A DNA stretch of 64,000 bases, taken from Synchiropus splendidus. Lineage: Eukaryota > Chordata > Actinopteri > Syngnathiformes > Callionymidae. Within the stretch, counting starts at the first letter, position 1. The number at the start of each line of letters is the position of its first letter. The stretch spans positions 10,862,001 to 10,926,000 of the forward strand of contig NC_071340.1 in assembly GCF_027744825.2 (NCBI RefSeq). The letters run 5' to 3'. Below are positions 1 to 13,326 of the stretch, piece after piece. The notes beneath the pieces are model-generated. The model had not been told where the DNA came from. It made no database searches and saw nothing but the letters and a program-made list of their open reading frames with translations. The position numbers and the translations under genes were made by a program.

Positions 1-2411
1 CAGAACGGCGTCATTGGCACGGCGTTTGTCGTTCTTTGCACTCTTTGTTGGTCATTTAATACAGCACTTGAGCTAGGTGGCCATTTTGATGCATTGACTC
101 TGAAATGACCAACATTTAAACTGTTATTTTGATGTGAAGGTACTATCCGAGCATGTCCAGATTAATTGCAATAAAGAGAAACTCACAAAAATATACAGTA
201 TGTTAAGGTGATGTTTCATGACGTTTCAATAAAAGGACCCATTTAAAATGAGGGAAAAAACATGTCAAGTGTAGATAGTTATTCACACAAACAATCGAAT
301 CAATTGCAACCAAACCATTCATATTTATTGTCTTTGCCCTCTGTTAGTCAGGTCAAAATGAGTTGGTCAAAAAAGGGCCGCACCACTTCTAAACCTGGCA
401 CATATTCCGATGAAAACAATGTGATAATAATGAAATCAAATGTTCCAATTAAAGCTACAGGCCCCGGTTGAAAGAGTTGAATTAAAAACGATCCCTTTAT
501 TGGTGTCTCGGGCGCAAACAGCTGATACGTATTGAAAAGTGAAAGAATCAAAATGAACCTGTTGCTCTGAATCCTTGCCAAGCTCACATTTTGATTTGAT
601 CCAGGCCAGATTAGATGAAGAGTCAGCTTGACAACAACACCACTGCAGGGGCTGCGGCATCGCTGCAGCTAATGAATAAATGCTGGGAGAAGATTCAATG
701 AGGAAACAGATAAAGCGAAAATAGTGATTCGGGAATGCAGCAACAGAGGATGAGGCAGAGTGCATCCTATGGGAGCTTGTTACACTGCACCGGGGTCCCC
801 AGGGTCAAAGCTAAAGCAATTAGATCACACGTCAATGAATGGATGTGGAGGTGGGGGTGAGGCGAGACGGGAGGCCACTGTGGAGCAGGAACGCACAAAG
901 AAGAAATGTGAGCAGAAACAATAAAGAAGGCATTGAAAATATGGAGAATGAAACCGTGATTAGAGGTAGCAGGAGATAGGATGAAGCTGATCCCACCTCA
1001 ATGAGGTGCGATGGCCAAGGCTGGGCTAACGCCATATGAAAGGCCTTCAAGACGCAACAAGCTCCCACCCACTGCTCAAATCCCACAAGGCTCAGCTGAC
1101 ATGAATTAGTGATCCACTCGCTTTCAATAATGTACAGAGCCAGTGACAAAAGCTCCGGTCGGACACGGTGCGCATACTGAGCATTTAGAGCGAGGTGATG
1201 CTACTGGAGGTAATGGTAAGAGGAACATTAGGATGCAAAGTGGAGAAGCGAGTCAATATCATAGATGCAGTGGTTTTAGCCAGAGAAGCTGCTGGTGCTG
1301 CTGAAAAATGGAGGAACAGGCAAAAAGAAAGAGTGAATGTGGGGGGCTTTGATTAAAGATGAACGCTTAGACACACAACAGAGAAAGAAAACCTATCTTT
1401 GTACAGTGGTCATTTTAGGGTTTCACAACAGAGATTCTAGATTTGTCATTTCCACTTGGTGAAAAAAAAATTGGTTCATGTCATGATAGAATTGAAATAT
1501 GTATAATTATGATTGAATTGAATACATCACAAGTATTACCTTTGATGTACATTTACAGGAGAATTATCCTGTCCTCTTTTTATACTTGGGGTCATAATTA
1601 TTATAAATATGCATCACTCTTAGTCTAGGTATGATTGAAAAAGCTCTTAACTATTAGAGTATGACTTCTGATTTACAAAATACAGTTTTACTCTCCTCAT
1701 TTCAGTGTTATATTGCGCAAGTGTCTCATTATTGGATATAGGCAGAGTTTTTCAGTTGCTGTAGTTTACCAAAGTCTCCGCAGTGAATGAAAAGATTCAG
1801 TAACTTTTAGAGGAACTGCAGCGCAACAGCACAGGCCAGTCAACCGTTGCGAATGTCATCCATCGGTCAACGTTGCTTTTATTTTGGAAAACACTCACAT
1901 CCTTCAACTAGAAACAACTACACTCAAACTTAATTGCGTTAAACAGAGAGTGCAAGATGTTCAGTATTTAATTCAGTGTTTCTGTCAGGGGTTGTACAGA
2001 GAGCAATCTGGTCGCTGATCTTGAGCTCTAGATGATGAAACCAGATATAGTGATTTTTTATTTTTTTTTTGAAAGGATGGAAGGGGAACACAAAAATATA
2101 AGAACTTCTATAAATAAATGAACTCTTTTGTGACTCACCGAAAAACAAGTGATCTTAAATGCAAAGTCTGTGTCGATGGAATAGACAGTAATACATTCAC
2201 CAAAAACTGACAAAAGGAATGTGAAGAAAGATAAATGTAGTGATGTTGATTCAACAAAGACCTCAAGGTCATTTATTCCAATATGACGACAATGAAAATG
2301 TTGCTATGACAACTTTGCTGGTAGAGATTCGGTGTGACTGCAAAATCCCAAACAGTGAGAAAAGAGCAAGGTTAAATGGATGTTTGGTGAGAAGGAAAAA
2401 TGAATGATGGC
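1..2411. other. Intronic stretch, nothing recognised
   Basis: Mixed-composition sequence without a supported exon or recognisable repeat. A T-rich tract lies at 2051-2070. Short open frames here do not resemble any family I know. Confidence 0.5.
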
Positions 2412-2652
2412 AACAAAGAATCGATTCACAGAAGAACTGCGATTCTCATTTGCTCCGATTCAGAATCAATTTAAAAGTAAAGCACCAAAAACAAAGGTGG
2501 TAAGTGGCAAAAAGACACAAGAATACAGTCTCTATTTGTCATTCTGTCTTATAAATCATATTGGTGTAGATCATGATCAGAAATCATTACGAATGAAACC
2601 CAAAAATTCATTTGAATTGGAGGTAGTAAAACGTTCCCACCCCTGATAGTCA
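2412..2652. mobile_element. Degenerate DNA-transposon relic rich in AATCGATT-type motifs
   Basis: It opens with aatcgattcacagaagaac, followed by gattctcatttg and gattcagaatcaattt, and ends near cgttcccacccctgatag. This layout resembles a widespread fish non-autonomous element whose copies carry runs of 'gaatcgatt' and end in 'cccacccct'. No clean terminal repeats or target duplication remain, so the family is a memory-based guess and the edges are approximate. Confidence 0.4.
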
Positions 2653-5600
2653 TGGAATCAGAATTAACCTGGCATCAGTGCCACCACCATGTGACCGTGA
2701 GCATTTACTTGTCTTTAAGGTGGCAAAATAACAAAAACTTTTTTAGTTATTGATATACCACCGTTAAACAGGGCGGCATTCCGGATCACTATCTGGCCCC
2801 CATCTATAGAAGGATCCGTCACTGTATGCTCACTGTGCAGCACACACTCCCACTGTGTAGAGTCACTGAACGTCTATCGATCCAGAAAGCTACTGCCACC
2901 TACTGTCCCATTGAGCACATCGCAATCAATGATGTCACAAATGCTAAAATGATATTGAATCAAAAATACCTTTGTATTGCAGCATTTCAGTGCAGCAAAC
3001 TTACCCCTTATTGAAATGTACTGTATAAGAATATAAGAAAATCCATACAGTTTATTTTGATAAATACAACAATTACAAAGTGAATCATAAAAAGCAGTCC
3101 CCAACTACCAGGAGTGACATTTTATCTTAAATTCAAGACGGATGACTGTTTAGAGTTACACAAATCTGTTTTTTTTTTTTCTTTTGTCAGTCAAAAGCTA
3201 CTATTATGCAGGAACACATGCTGTGTGGTGGAAGGCTGCAGGTAGACGCAGTTGCACAACACAGAGCAAGAGAAAAGCCTTTTCTCTTTCTGCTCTTCAC
3301 ACTGCCACAATTACACAGCTGTCTGGCTTCACAATGGGAGCAGGGAAATAGAAAAAGACAATTTTTAAGAAAGATAATGTGAAAAAGAAAGAGCCCTAGC
3401 ATGAAATGTACAAAGAGCAGCAGTTGTAGGTCTTCGGAGAGGTTGAAGATATAAAAGTAGGAAGCGGGCGACAGACAAGACTTGAGATTTCGCGGCTGTC
3501 TTTAGCCTTAATGAAATAGAAGGGCGGAGCCACGCAGGAAGAAAGCGCAGCAAGACAGCTTTAATACTTGTCTTCTGAAATTATTCTTGCCGTAAATTTC
3601 ATCCACAACACCCATAAAGGCATGCAAAAATGCAACGAACCACTAGAAGCTCAGACACAACCATCCAGACTTATCAGAGCTCATATAAAAACATCCATTT
3701 CCTCATGAGAGCCTCTCTGGGCGCTGATATTAGGAGCTGAGAGGAATGAAGCTGTCATAGTTTGAATAAAAAACAAACACATCTCATAGATGTCTTATAA
3801 TTGTCACCTCAGCTGAAATGAACACATTTATAAAAATAAATAAGATCAAATTCATGCAACGCAAACAGCTGACTTTTGGCTTCACTCCACTCAGTCCACT
3901 TGATAATCTTAGGGAGTGAGAATGTGCAGCAACAACAGGATGTAACTTGCTTCTTCACTAAATATGTGTCCCTGTTAGCTTAAACCGAGTTTCCCTACAA
4001 TCCTCACTTTGTGAATTGCACACAGAATGAAGCATCAGTAGACCTTTGAGTATGGGATTTGGACTTTGCTTTTTGTTTGGGACAAAGTAGTTGATCCATT
4101 AGTTGAGTCCAACCAAAGGGCCAGGGTCTAGAGCCAGGAGTGGCGTGATAGACAATAGAATACACAATAGAAAGTGGATTCATAAAGAGACTGAGAGAGG
4201 TCTGACATCTGGTTAAAATACCATAGAAGACCATTTATTAATGCTACACAAAATATCAGTATAAGTGACTAGATGTGAATGAAAATGAACAATCTCAGAC
4301 ACAGTTTTCATTCAAAATAACTTCAAGAAAATGCCTCTTAGCACTGCGATGGCGTGTCTTAAATATGTTTCCAGGAGCCAAAGCTATTTGTGAAAAAAAT
4401 AATTAAATAAAACAGACATGTGCGGATGGCTGTTGTAGTTCCAGCCATCAAAATCAAGGTCTGCTTCAGCAATTAGGGCTTGGACCAATTCCCGGGCGAG
4501 CCTGCGGTGCCCAATGCTGAAATGAGAATCACATTCCTATTGTGTCCCACCAACGTTAATCATGTTTTCAAATGACTTTGCGAAACAGCGGGCGATCCAG
4601 CTTGTCATCATGCTGCTCAAGAATGTGCTGGTGGGTCTTAACTGCCAGGCGTAAATGCCCATCATCCGCAGCTTTTCGAGTAAACTTCGGCATTTTGTTT
4701 GTCTAAAGCGTCAGAGGAGAGCACACTATAGAAGTGCATATGGTAGAGAAGCCATGATATATCACAACTCACGAACCATAAACTCCAGCTTGATATTGAA
4801 CTGCAGATATTTAGGAAACCTCTTTTTTTGTCATGTCATCCGAGTTTTGATTTAACAGTTTTTCTGGTACATTAATAATGTCACATCAACTATTTTGACC
4901 TCAAACTGTACAATCTTTTGTTTACGCCACTTTGTGGGTAAGACTGATGAGATCATCTTCCACTGAATAAGGAAAGTCAGTCATAAAAAGGTGTTGAAAC
5001 ATCAATTTACAAGCACAATATTGGGAAGCATTAGTAAGCTGCAAGCGAATTAGCGGGGAAAAAGTGTTCCACAACATGCGGCCTTAAGAAACCAGCACGA
5101 AGTAAAGCCCTTTCTAGCCATTATTTGCTATTTTTAACTACAACATTTTGCAACCATTCTAAAAAGTATTGGTTATGGAAGCATAAAACAGCAGTAACAC
5201 TTGCCTCTTAAGTACTTTGTAAGGTTAAGTGGCAGTTATTCCCTTCAAGCTCATCTAAATGGACGGTCTGTTACCTTGCCAGCCCTGATGGGTCTTACTG
5301 ATTCAAATGCACAAACAGCATTAGAGCAGTTAGCAGTAGGAAGTGGCTGCCATCCCAGCTTGACCATCAAACATACCCCATGGATCAAGTGAAGACTTTA
5401 GACTGCACCTAAACGGTCTCCAGGAGGGCAAGATAGCTGACCGTAAATGAACATCTGAGATGAATGCCGGCGCCCATCAGCCGCTACGGTCAGCACACTG
5501 CTGCCATAACACAATAACTCAGGGAAAGACGAGTACAGCAGATGGAGATAACACCTCAAGCCTAACGTCTGGGTTGGAGCGAGTGTGCATGATTGCGCCG

Positions 5601-6299
5601 TGTGCGTGCGTGTTTGAGATAAAGCCATGACTTCTTCCTGTGTGAAATGAAACAGAAGAGATGGAGGCCCGTGATCCACCAGACATATTACTTCCTATAC
5701 CCCCAAAAATACAGTCAGGTAGGGTCACCAGATCAGCTCTAGGAATCTCGACAACTTCACCAAACTTGACCGCACTAGCGAATACAAAACCTGAAAAAGC
5801 ATTCAAGGAGCCTGACAATGGTGTCTTTACTGGAAAAATGGGACAAAGCTACAATATTTATGTTGCAAATTCCATTGTATAGACTCCCATTTAGGATTAG
5901 GAAAGCGAAAAGTATTACCGAGGTAGGGAGACATTTCTGTAATGACAGAAATAATATAAAAAGTAGTTTTGATCAAACAAAAACCACCCCGTGAGGAAAA
6001 AAAACACATGACAAGAGAGGCAAAGGAAGTGATTGAGCAGCATTCACTCATTCCACATTAGCCTTAAGCAGAAGCGCGACACGGTGTGGGAGGTCAGTGG
6101 GTTTATTGCGTTCTCTTGTATGTGCTCCCCTTTGCCCCAGGATGACAGTCTTATCCCTTCAGATTCAACCATTATATTGGCTAGCAGACACAGATGTTCC
6201 CATCTGGACGACGTCACTCGCAAGATCTCGCAAAATGCAGAGCAGTGGTCAGGGCTCCACAACACAAATATGTAATAAGTATTTAACAGATAGGATAGG
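2653..6299. other. Intronic stretch, nothing recognised
   Basis: No supported gene or element. There is a T run at about 3168-3180. A short minus-strand open segment at 4384-4541 sits behind an acceptor-like site but was rejected as an exon. Confidence 0.5.
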
Positions 6300-6895
6300 A
6301 GTGAATGTAGAGTGTCTGCTGCAGGTGCGCTGTTCCTCTATGTGTGTGGCCGCTGCATGTGGGAGGGGTTGCCGAGTGAGTGACGTCTCTCCAGAAGTGA
6401 AGAGGTGCCCGGTGCGTGTCCAGCTCTGAATGTGTGCTTCTGTGCAGTTTGGCTGTGACAAAGTCATAAACCAAGTAACACTCTGTCCCAGACTCGCCTC
6501 ATCCCTGTCTGAGCTCCAGCCCACAACAGGACATCAAACCCTGGAGTGAGCGCTCCAGCCTCAGAGGTGTGGAGAGCGAGCACCTCCCCTGTGACACTCT
6601 ACCACGGTCCAGTGCGGAGACAGGAAAGGTTTTACACCGCAATATGAAGAAAAAACAGTCAGTAAATGTAGCTAACGGGACACGTCTGCATACAGAGGCT
6701 GCGTTATACACAATAACAAAGCGCGTCGTGGGTCAGCTGATCGGTCCGTGCACGTTATGTTTTTTCCGGCTTTTTTCAGGGGCGTTCTAGTTCGGGATTT
6801 TCGTTCGAAATCCAAAGCAAAAAAATCTTGAAATTTTTGCTCAAACTCTGATTTGTTCCAATTCCGGTACATTCAAAAACCGAGGTTCCACTGTA
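6300..6895 (-). mobile_element. DNA-transposon fragment with recognisable right end ('acctcggtt' terminus)
   Basis: The right edge reads aaaccgaggttccactgta (6877-6895). Read from the other strand it starts tacagtggaacctcgg, followed by repeated 'ttcgaac/atttgttcc' blocks and a gggcgttctagttcggga segment. This is the end structure of a family of vertebrate non-autonomous DNA transposons. The block from about 6300 is noticeably more GC-rich than its surroundings and probably belongs to the same unit. I did not find the matching left terminus, so the copy is truncated or the left part has diverged. Superfamily not assigned. Confidence 0.5.
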
Positions 6896-7742
6896 TCAAT
6901 ATTTCCTTAGACCCCTAGCACGGACAACCCTGATTTTATTTGGAAACGGTGATGTTTGGTACTTGCTTGTGACAACATCAAAAAATAGGAAGGTGTTTGA
7001 GCGAGGGGGAGGATGTCAGAGTATACGCTGATAAATAAGCATCCTCTGACTAAATCTGAGGTTTAATGGCCTATTCTGAACAAACTCACAAGATGTACAC
7101 ATTCTTCCCAGGGGTGTCTGGAACAGTTCGCTCCTAGTCTACACAATTAAAAACAAACCAAAAGGAGTGGATGTAATTTTTTTACCCTCGAGGGAAGAAG
7201 TTAGGCTTCCTTTGCCGTTTAGCTGTACAACAAAATAAGAATATTGGGAGGGATAACATAACCAATAACAACCAGCTGGTAATAAAAAAGCATGAAACGA
7301 CAGAAAGCAGCAGGTCTAGCGGTGATAAATTGAGGGCTGGGTAGCAGATAGAGGCCTCAGGGCAGCAGAATTCCTCTTGTTCATGTCCACATGCAGGGAG
7401 GTGAACTATCACAACAGGATGGCACACGGTCTACACCCTCCACCCACTCAGCCATGGCTAATTGCTTTTGCACTTTTATTACTGCCATTTATTTTAATGA
7501 GAGCCAACCACCGCACTCTCTGTTGCCGGCGTTTTTACTGACAAACACACATTAAAACCCGATACACAGGCAGAAGCGCCTGCCGCTGCGGTGCCACACC
7601 TGCACTCAGATGTGAGCAGGTGGAGGAAATGCTGTGACTGAAAGACATTGAGGCAGGAAGTGCTAACTGGCAACATGCAGACAGGATAAAGTGTTGTTTT
7701 TTTTCTTTAGATGTATTTTAAGAACAGCCGGGCTTATATATA

Positions 7743-7745
<3 letters not shown>

Positions 7746-7786
<41 letters not shown>
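7746..7786. repeat. (TA)n microsatellite, about 41 bp
   Basis: Uninterrupted alternating TA, preceded by a short imperfect ttatatataatg lead-in. Likely length-polymorphic and able to extrude cruciforms. Confidence 0.97.
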
Positions 7787-7789
<3 letters not shown>

Positions 7790-10721
7790 TGACCATTTTG
7801 CATCTCAATCCTTGAGCATCAAAGAAGAGCCTCACATTTGAAGGCAGAGGAAGTCGACTTCCCTCGAGCGCAGCTGGATCAACTGAGTAAAATCACCAGT
7901 TTAGGGGTGCACACAACAGCATGGTGAATCCTAATCAATGGACTCACACTGGTTAAACGACTCAGGAAGCACCGAGACAGTAGACACAGAACTTGACAAG
8001 GTTGCTGATCGATGGCAGAAACATTCTGTTCCTCATCTGCTGGTTCTCTTCATCCTTTCAGTGGCTCACATTTAGTCACCAATGTTGTCCATGTTGACTT
8101 AAAGGTTTCCAAAAGCAGAGACTCCCATTCTTCAACAGGCTTTAACTTCAGGCTTAACGCTTCAAAGAAACACATCTTTGAAAGGAAAACGGTTTGTAAA
8201 GATTAAGAGGAAGCATAGTTGGGGAGTGGAGTGCATTAGGGGGATCGGGAGAGTCAACCACAATAAAACCACAGTTATGGCAGATCACAGCGTCGCACTC
8301 TGTCTCGCTATTTTTTATGAGACATTAGGTCGACCGTGTAACTGCTTCAACATGTGTAGTATAGCTCTCATCCATACCACACGCAGAATCACATGACGCT
8401 GAGGGCAAAACATTTTTTCTTAAAACATGAAATATTAACATGAGCCACATAAACAAATGGCATAATAATTACAATATGACCAATTCCGTGTGTCTTCAGA
8501 GCTGCACCTTTAGTGGGGTGTTCGCCTCATTCTCAATTTTCATGGGCAGATAAGTTTCATCATCAGTTGTGGGAAAACTGTGGAGGGTTGTGTCTGAGTA
8601 AAAGTGAAATAGTATTTTCACCAAACCCCTTTAACAATCCTAAATAGAATCATGGGAAAAAAAAAAATGGAAAAATGTTTTGGAATCCAAATATTCGTGG
8701 CGACTTGGCTCACAATTTGATAACTGATTGGAGAGGACCATGAATGCAATTCGGTTATTTCGTCTGGATTGCCAAAAGCACCAACAATGGTTGTGCGGCA
8801 GAAAAAAAACACTGCTTTGAGTTTAAATCAGACACTTAAACATCATCAGTACATTGTGATTGTTGTTTTGGATTACATGAGTCAAACTGCAGTGCAACAA
8901 ACTCCACGAAAAAGCATCTGGGGACATCACACATTTTTAATCAGACCACGTTTCTTTGGAGCAGAATTGCGGAAAAAACGCTCCAAAAGTAATACTAGAC
9001 AGACTCATGGGTGGTGCCGTGTGCACCCCACTTACACCTGCGTAGAGCTGTGACTGGCTCCGGATTTCATCTAGGAAAAGATAAGGAAGATAAACCAACC
9101 CAGTCATATGCTACATGGTGGCCACCACAATAAGCGATATTTCATTATTTCCAACAGTAAATGGTGCAAACCCAACGACTCAGATTCTTCCCTCGATTTA
9201 TTCTGAAAATTGCGATGGAATTTGGCGAATCTCTTGCTGTAATTATTGTCTCCTGACCTTCTGTGACCTCGCCAGCCAGCACACAAACGTGTGAGCGCAC
9301 CTCCACTGTAAATTGCTTTTTCAGCAAACGTAAAAGACTGTGAAATTGTGGTAAGCTCCAATTAAATAAAACAGTAGGTCGTTTGGAGTTTGAGCCAAAA
9401 CAGGTTTAATACCACATTCCTATCACACTCACTCCTGCAGGATATGATCACTGAGTGCCCTGCTTGACTTACAGCACATAATGCGCTTCTATTCCCCGAG
9501 AAGAATGATTTTAATAAAACACACATGGCGCAATACAAATAGAGCCCATTATGTATAAAATCATCTATAGAGAGCGATGAGGAATTTACAGTATAAACGA
9601 GGATCTAAGCCTATTGTTCCCTCCGCTGGGGGAAAAAAAGAGAAAAGAGGACCTAATGAGAAACTGGTGGCTAAATCACCATGATGGTAATAACAGTGGG
9701 AGCATCTCTCGGAGCAGCCGTTTGACTCTGGTGACACACAGCCATTAGGTATTCATGGAAACAGATGTTGCTTGGCCCGCCAGCTCATTGGCCCAAACAC
9801 CACTCGAAAAAGCCAGAATCCTAAATGAATTTCCCAACGGAACATTCTGTTTGATCCCCTGCCAAGAAAAAGTGCAGAGATTTTAATGCTATATGAGAGA
9901 AGGATCGTCAGACAAAGCAGGATACGGAAGAAGGAAAAAGTGGGAGGGGAGTTGATCCACCTTGAAGTCCTCTCCGCTTTGCAACTCCTGCTCACCACCG
10001 CAGCTCATCTCCTTCTACTACTAATGTCTATGATGGCATCTTTTAGCTAGAGAAACACAATCCCATTAGCATGATAGCAAAATGAATTTGTCGCAGCGGG
10101 CTTCACTGGTGCTTATCACAGCCTGAGCAGACAGAGCTTAAGCCCAAGAGAACAGACGGATGAGTGGGTGAGAAGAACAGAGGGCGAGAAGGAGATGGGC
10201 AGTGTGAGGGGTCAAGGGAGTGAGGAGCGACGTGAGTGAGTTCAGGACTATTTCACTGCAAATCTAATCAAATCAATCCAAGAGACGGGCTCAACCAGTA
10301 TACGTGTTTTTAATGGTCAATAATCTTGAGTACCACAAACAGTAACTGTTTCCACTCATTACCCACACAAAATATACACAACCATGCCAAGTATTTCAGC
10401 CTCTCATAGGACTCAAGTGGACTTAGCAGGTGGGTTTAAAAACGTTTCATTACGGATGATTCACGGCATAAATATGTGTGAAATCACTAGACAAACATTG
10501 TCCAGAAAGTCACGAGATAATTTATCGTCTTCACATGAGAACACAAGTCTACATCTTAGCTCTGCTTAGAGAGCTGGCAAACCGGCCATGACGATGGTGT
10601 TTCGACTTCAAACCTTTGGACGAGGGCGAGAGCAGGAGAGTGTTGTTGATGGATGTGATTATATCCTCTTCATGCTGCCCAGTCTTGCTCTATAGATTCC
10701 AGATGATAACAGTCTTTGGCC

Positions 10722-10960
10722 CTCCTTCCTGGTGTTTTTCACTAATCCTGTGCTTTGCAGTCCTTTATTTCAACATCCTGTCTCCTCCCCTCCCTTAAAT
10801 TTCTGCTTCTATTTATCCTGCTCTCCCTCTTATGCTCCATTCTTCCCTCTTTCTTTTCATAAAATCCTCGAGACTTTCTTTATCCCTCAGCTCGGCGTAA
10901 CACCCATCTTCTTCTCACAATCACTTCCACTCTTCTCTCCTCTTGTGCTACACAGGGAGC
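10722..10960. repeat. Pyrimidine-rich low-complexity stretch
   Basis: Roughly 240 bases dominated by C and T with many tcct, ccctc and cttct blocks on the plus strand. It is not a clean tandem repeat. It creates long open frames by composition alone. Confidence 0.6.
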
Positions 10961-12160
10961 TAACAAACCGCAGAGCATATCTAAGACTCCCCACTTTCTT
11001 CTTACTTTGAAGCGATGGCTCTTTGCTACTATCTCTTTCTCCTTAACACTGCCTCTCCCCCTTTCTCGAGCATCACCCCACCGCACTCTCTTACAGTTTA
11101 GGACAGTTTCCAAGGGTTTTGAAAAAACACCCCTGTGGATGTGTGGTGCGTGTTCCCCTCCAAAGCCATTAGCAGAGTGGAGTAAAATCCAATGACAAAT
11201 GACAGGAGAATAACAGCGGGGTTCCTGCCGGCCTTTCAGCACTACCAGCAAAACATGGAGGCTCAAACTGTAACCAATCCTCCAATATCGGCCCTAATCT
11301 TATTCAAGCTTTGCTCATTACACACGCAGCATGGGCCAGAATGGGGCATCTCAAGAAGCTGTTCAGCAGGGATTTGTACACCAACTGTGAGTTCTGGGTA
11401 TCGATATCGCTGTAAGAAGAGGCCAAAGTAAAGGGCATGTAATACTCTGTGCAGATCAAACAGATTTATAGGCCGTGTCATCCTCTGCTTTAAGGGAGAA
11501 AGGCATAGAGAATGTTAATTTCCACTGCCATAAACCACCATAACAAGCCTCTGACACTGACATGAGAGCACGTTTGCATGCCTGCGTGACAATCGGCACA
11601 CAGGCTGCATACATGACTCACGTAAGCCCTGAGAATGTCTGCCTTTTCAGCATGTACCTCATTATCCTGGTCCACATCCAGGCCATACCATGTTCATCAC
11701 CATGCGAAGTGAAGTCATCGAAAGTACATTCAGACAATCCTAATGATGCAGGGCGATAATGCACCCACATAAGGAGGAGCATAATTCAACCCCCCAATAA
11801 TACACTTCCTAATCCAAGAACGTTTCAACACCTACCAGCAGCCAGCTCACATTCAAGGCCGGGCGGAACCCCAGCTGCCGAGCTGATCCGAAAGGCAGCG
11901 GCAGAAAAATCTGAATAAAATGAGAACTCTTGTGCACATCGACACTTGAGCAGAAATCAATTCAGGCATAGCATTTTCTCACATGCTTTTGCTACCGCAC
12001 ACACGCAGAAACTCGACCCAAAGCTGCAGCCCAGAGGCCTGCAGAGGTCCGGGTCCCAGTCTGCCAGCTCAGTTTTATGTCTCGGCTTTGATACAAATCC
12101 ACCCAGCATGGGAGCCCACTCCACCACCTGAAGTGTGTGTGTGAGTGTTTGTATTCCTGC

Positions 12161-12181
12161 GTGTGTGTGTGTGTGTGTGTG
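12161..12181. repeat. (GT)10 microsatellite
   Basis: Ten GT units plus a terminal G, preceded by a looser gtgtgtgtgtgag block at 12133-12145. Confidence 0.95.
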
Positions 12182-12965
12182 CGGCTGGATGTGAATGTCC
12201 AAACCACCACCTGTTCCTTGGTGCAGAAAGCCCTGCCTCCATTTAGGATGACTGTGTGGGACTGAGAATCCTTTCATTTCGGCTACAATTTTGAGTGTGT
12301 GTTCTCCATTCTGCCTTTCACATGAAGCTGTTCCTCATTAATCAATTCATAGAGAGACAGCTGTACGAGCCGAGTCTCCACGCCTTCACAATAAAGCCTC
12401 AGTCGGCTCTATTCCTCCGCCGGCTCACTTAACCCACCTCCTGGTCAGAGGGGGTCATATGCCGAAAACAAAAACCTTGATGAGATCTAGTGGCATGTGC
12501 CAAGCACATGTTAGCATTATCCATTTCATAGCATAAATCTGGGGGGTTTATACTCCAGATCTTTGATGACATTTTAGAAAGTATTGTCTTACTCACTTCA
12601 GTATATGTTTGCACACATTGAATCCACACGTGTACTGAAACACATCAAGGCAACATTTGATGCAGAATGATGACATGGAACGAAAACAAATTAAAATTGA
12701 GAACCCAATTTAAGTTCAGGCAGGTACTGAAGTCTGGAATCAGAGATACAGAACAGACAGAAAGACAATGAAATCTCTGGAGAGCAGTACCGGACTGGAC
12801 ACTATTTGCTTTAAACGGGCAATAATAAAATCTGAGGGAGCACATTACTCCGCCAAGGAGCTCATTTCACCTGCTTTCATGAACCCGCACAACAATACAA
12901 CAACAAAACAACTTCGATGATTCCAGGGAAGTCTCAAGCTTCAAACTCGTACCACTAGTGTTGTC

Positions 12966-13156
12966 CACCAGAGATGATGCATGTATGTAAACGTATAGGA
13001 ATTAGGTAGAAAACAAAAAAGTGAAAAATAACTCAAAACATGTTTGACATTTTAGATTCTTTTAATAGCCACTCTTTGCTCAGATGACTACTTTGCTCAC
13101 TTTTGGCATTTTCAGATTGAGCTTCTTGAGGGCGACACCTGAAATGGTTTTTTAAT
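12966..13156 (-). mobile_element. Tc1-like transposon 3' end (left half of an inverted pair)
   Basis: Read on the minus strand, 13140 down to about 13040 encodes a decayed C-terminus of a Tc1/mariner transposase. Residues such as K-L, M-P-K-V, K-V-V-I, stop, A-K-S-G-Y and then E-S-K-M can be followed, matching the family's usual end (KLI-RMP-VCKAVI-AKGGYFEESKI). The stretch after the stop (aacatgttttgagttattt, then a tttttgtt run) matches the 3' untranslated part of the same fish family. It carries an in-frame stop and a frameshift. Only the last about 30 codons remain; the catalytic DDE region is missing. Confidence 0.8.
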
Positions 13157-13326
13157 AGGTGACGCCACCATGAAGCTCCTTCAGTAAGTCGCCCAAGGGT
13201 GTGCAGCTGTTAAAGCAAATGGAGGCTACTGAGTCAGAAAACATAATCGAAATAGAAAACCTATATCACATTTTATTTAATATATTTTCCTTTGCTCCAC
13301 AATTCCATATATCCCATATAGCCGAT
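13157..13326 (+). mobile_element. Tc1-like transposon 3' end (right half of an inverted pair)
   Basis: On the plus strand, atgaagctccttcag is followed by cccaagggtgtgc, gctgttaaagcaaatgg and ggctact. These are degenerate versions of the same transposase C-terminus (MKLLE, PRVC, AVIKAKGGY), with small deletions. The A/T-rich tail with aattccatatatcccatatag resembles the 3' untranslated part of related elements. It starts where the minus-strand fragment starts, so the two 3' ends point away from each other. There is no intact coding capacity. Confidence 0.72.

Larger units (their letters stand above)
6896..12965. other. Intronic stretch with simple repeats only
   Basis: Contains a TA dinucleotide array (7746-7786), a pyrimidine-rich stretch at about 10722-10960 and a GT array (12161-12181), listed separately where distinct. 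Nothing else recognised; the 128-residue minus-strand open frame at 10880-11266 is low-complexity shadow of the pyrimidine tract. Confidence 0.5.

Noticed and set aside
4384..4541. Minus-strand open segment behind a tctcatttcag acceptor-like site (contains LARELVQALIAEADLDFDGW)
   Set aside because: No convincing donor, no match to the expected FBXL17 repeats, and the frame runs into an A/T-rich stop. It might be a conserved non-coding element, but that cannot be judged from one sequence.
10880..11266. 128-residue minus-strand open frame rich in Arg and Val
   Set aside because: It lies over a pyrimidine-rich low-complexity stretch whose composition suppresses stops.
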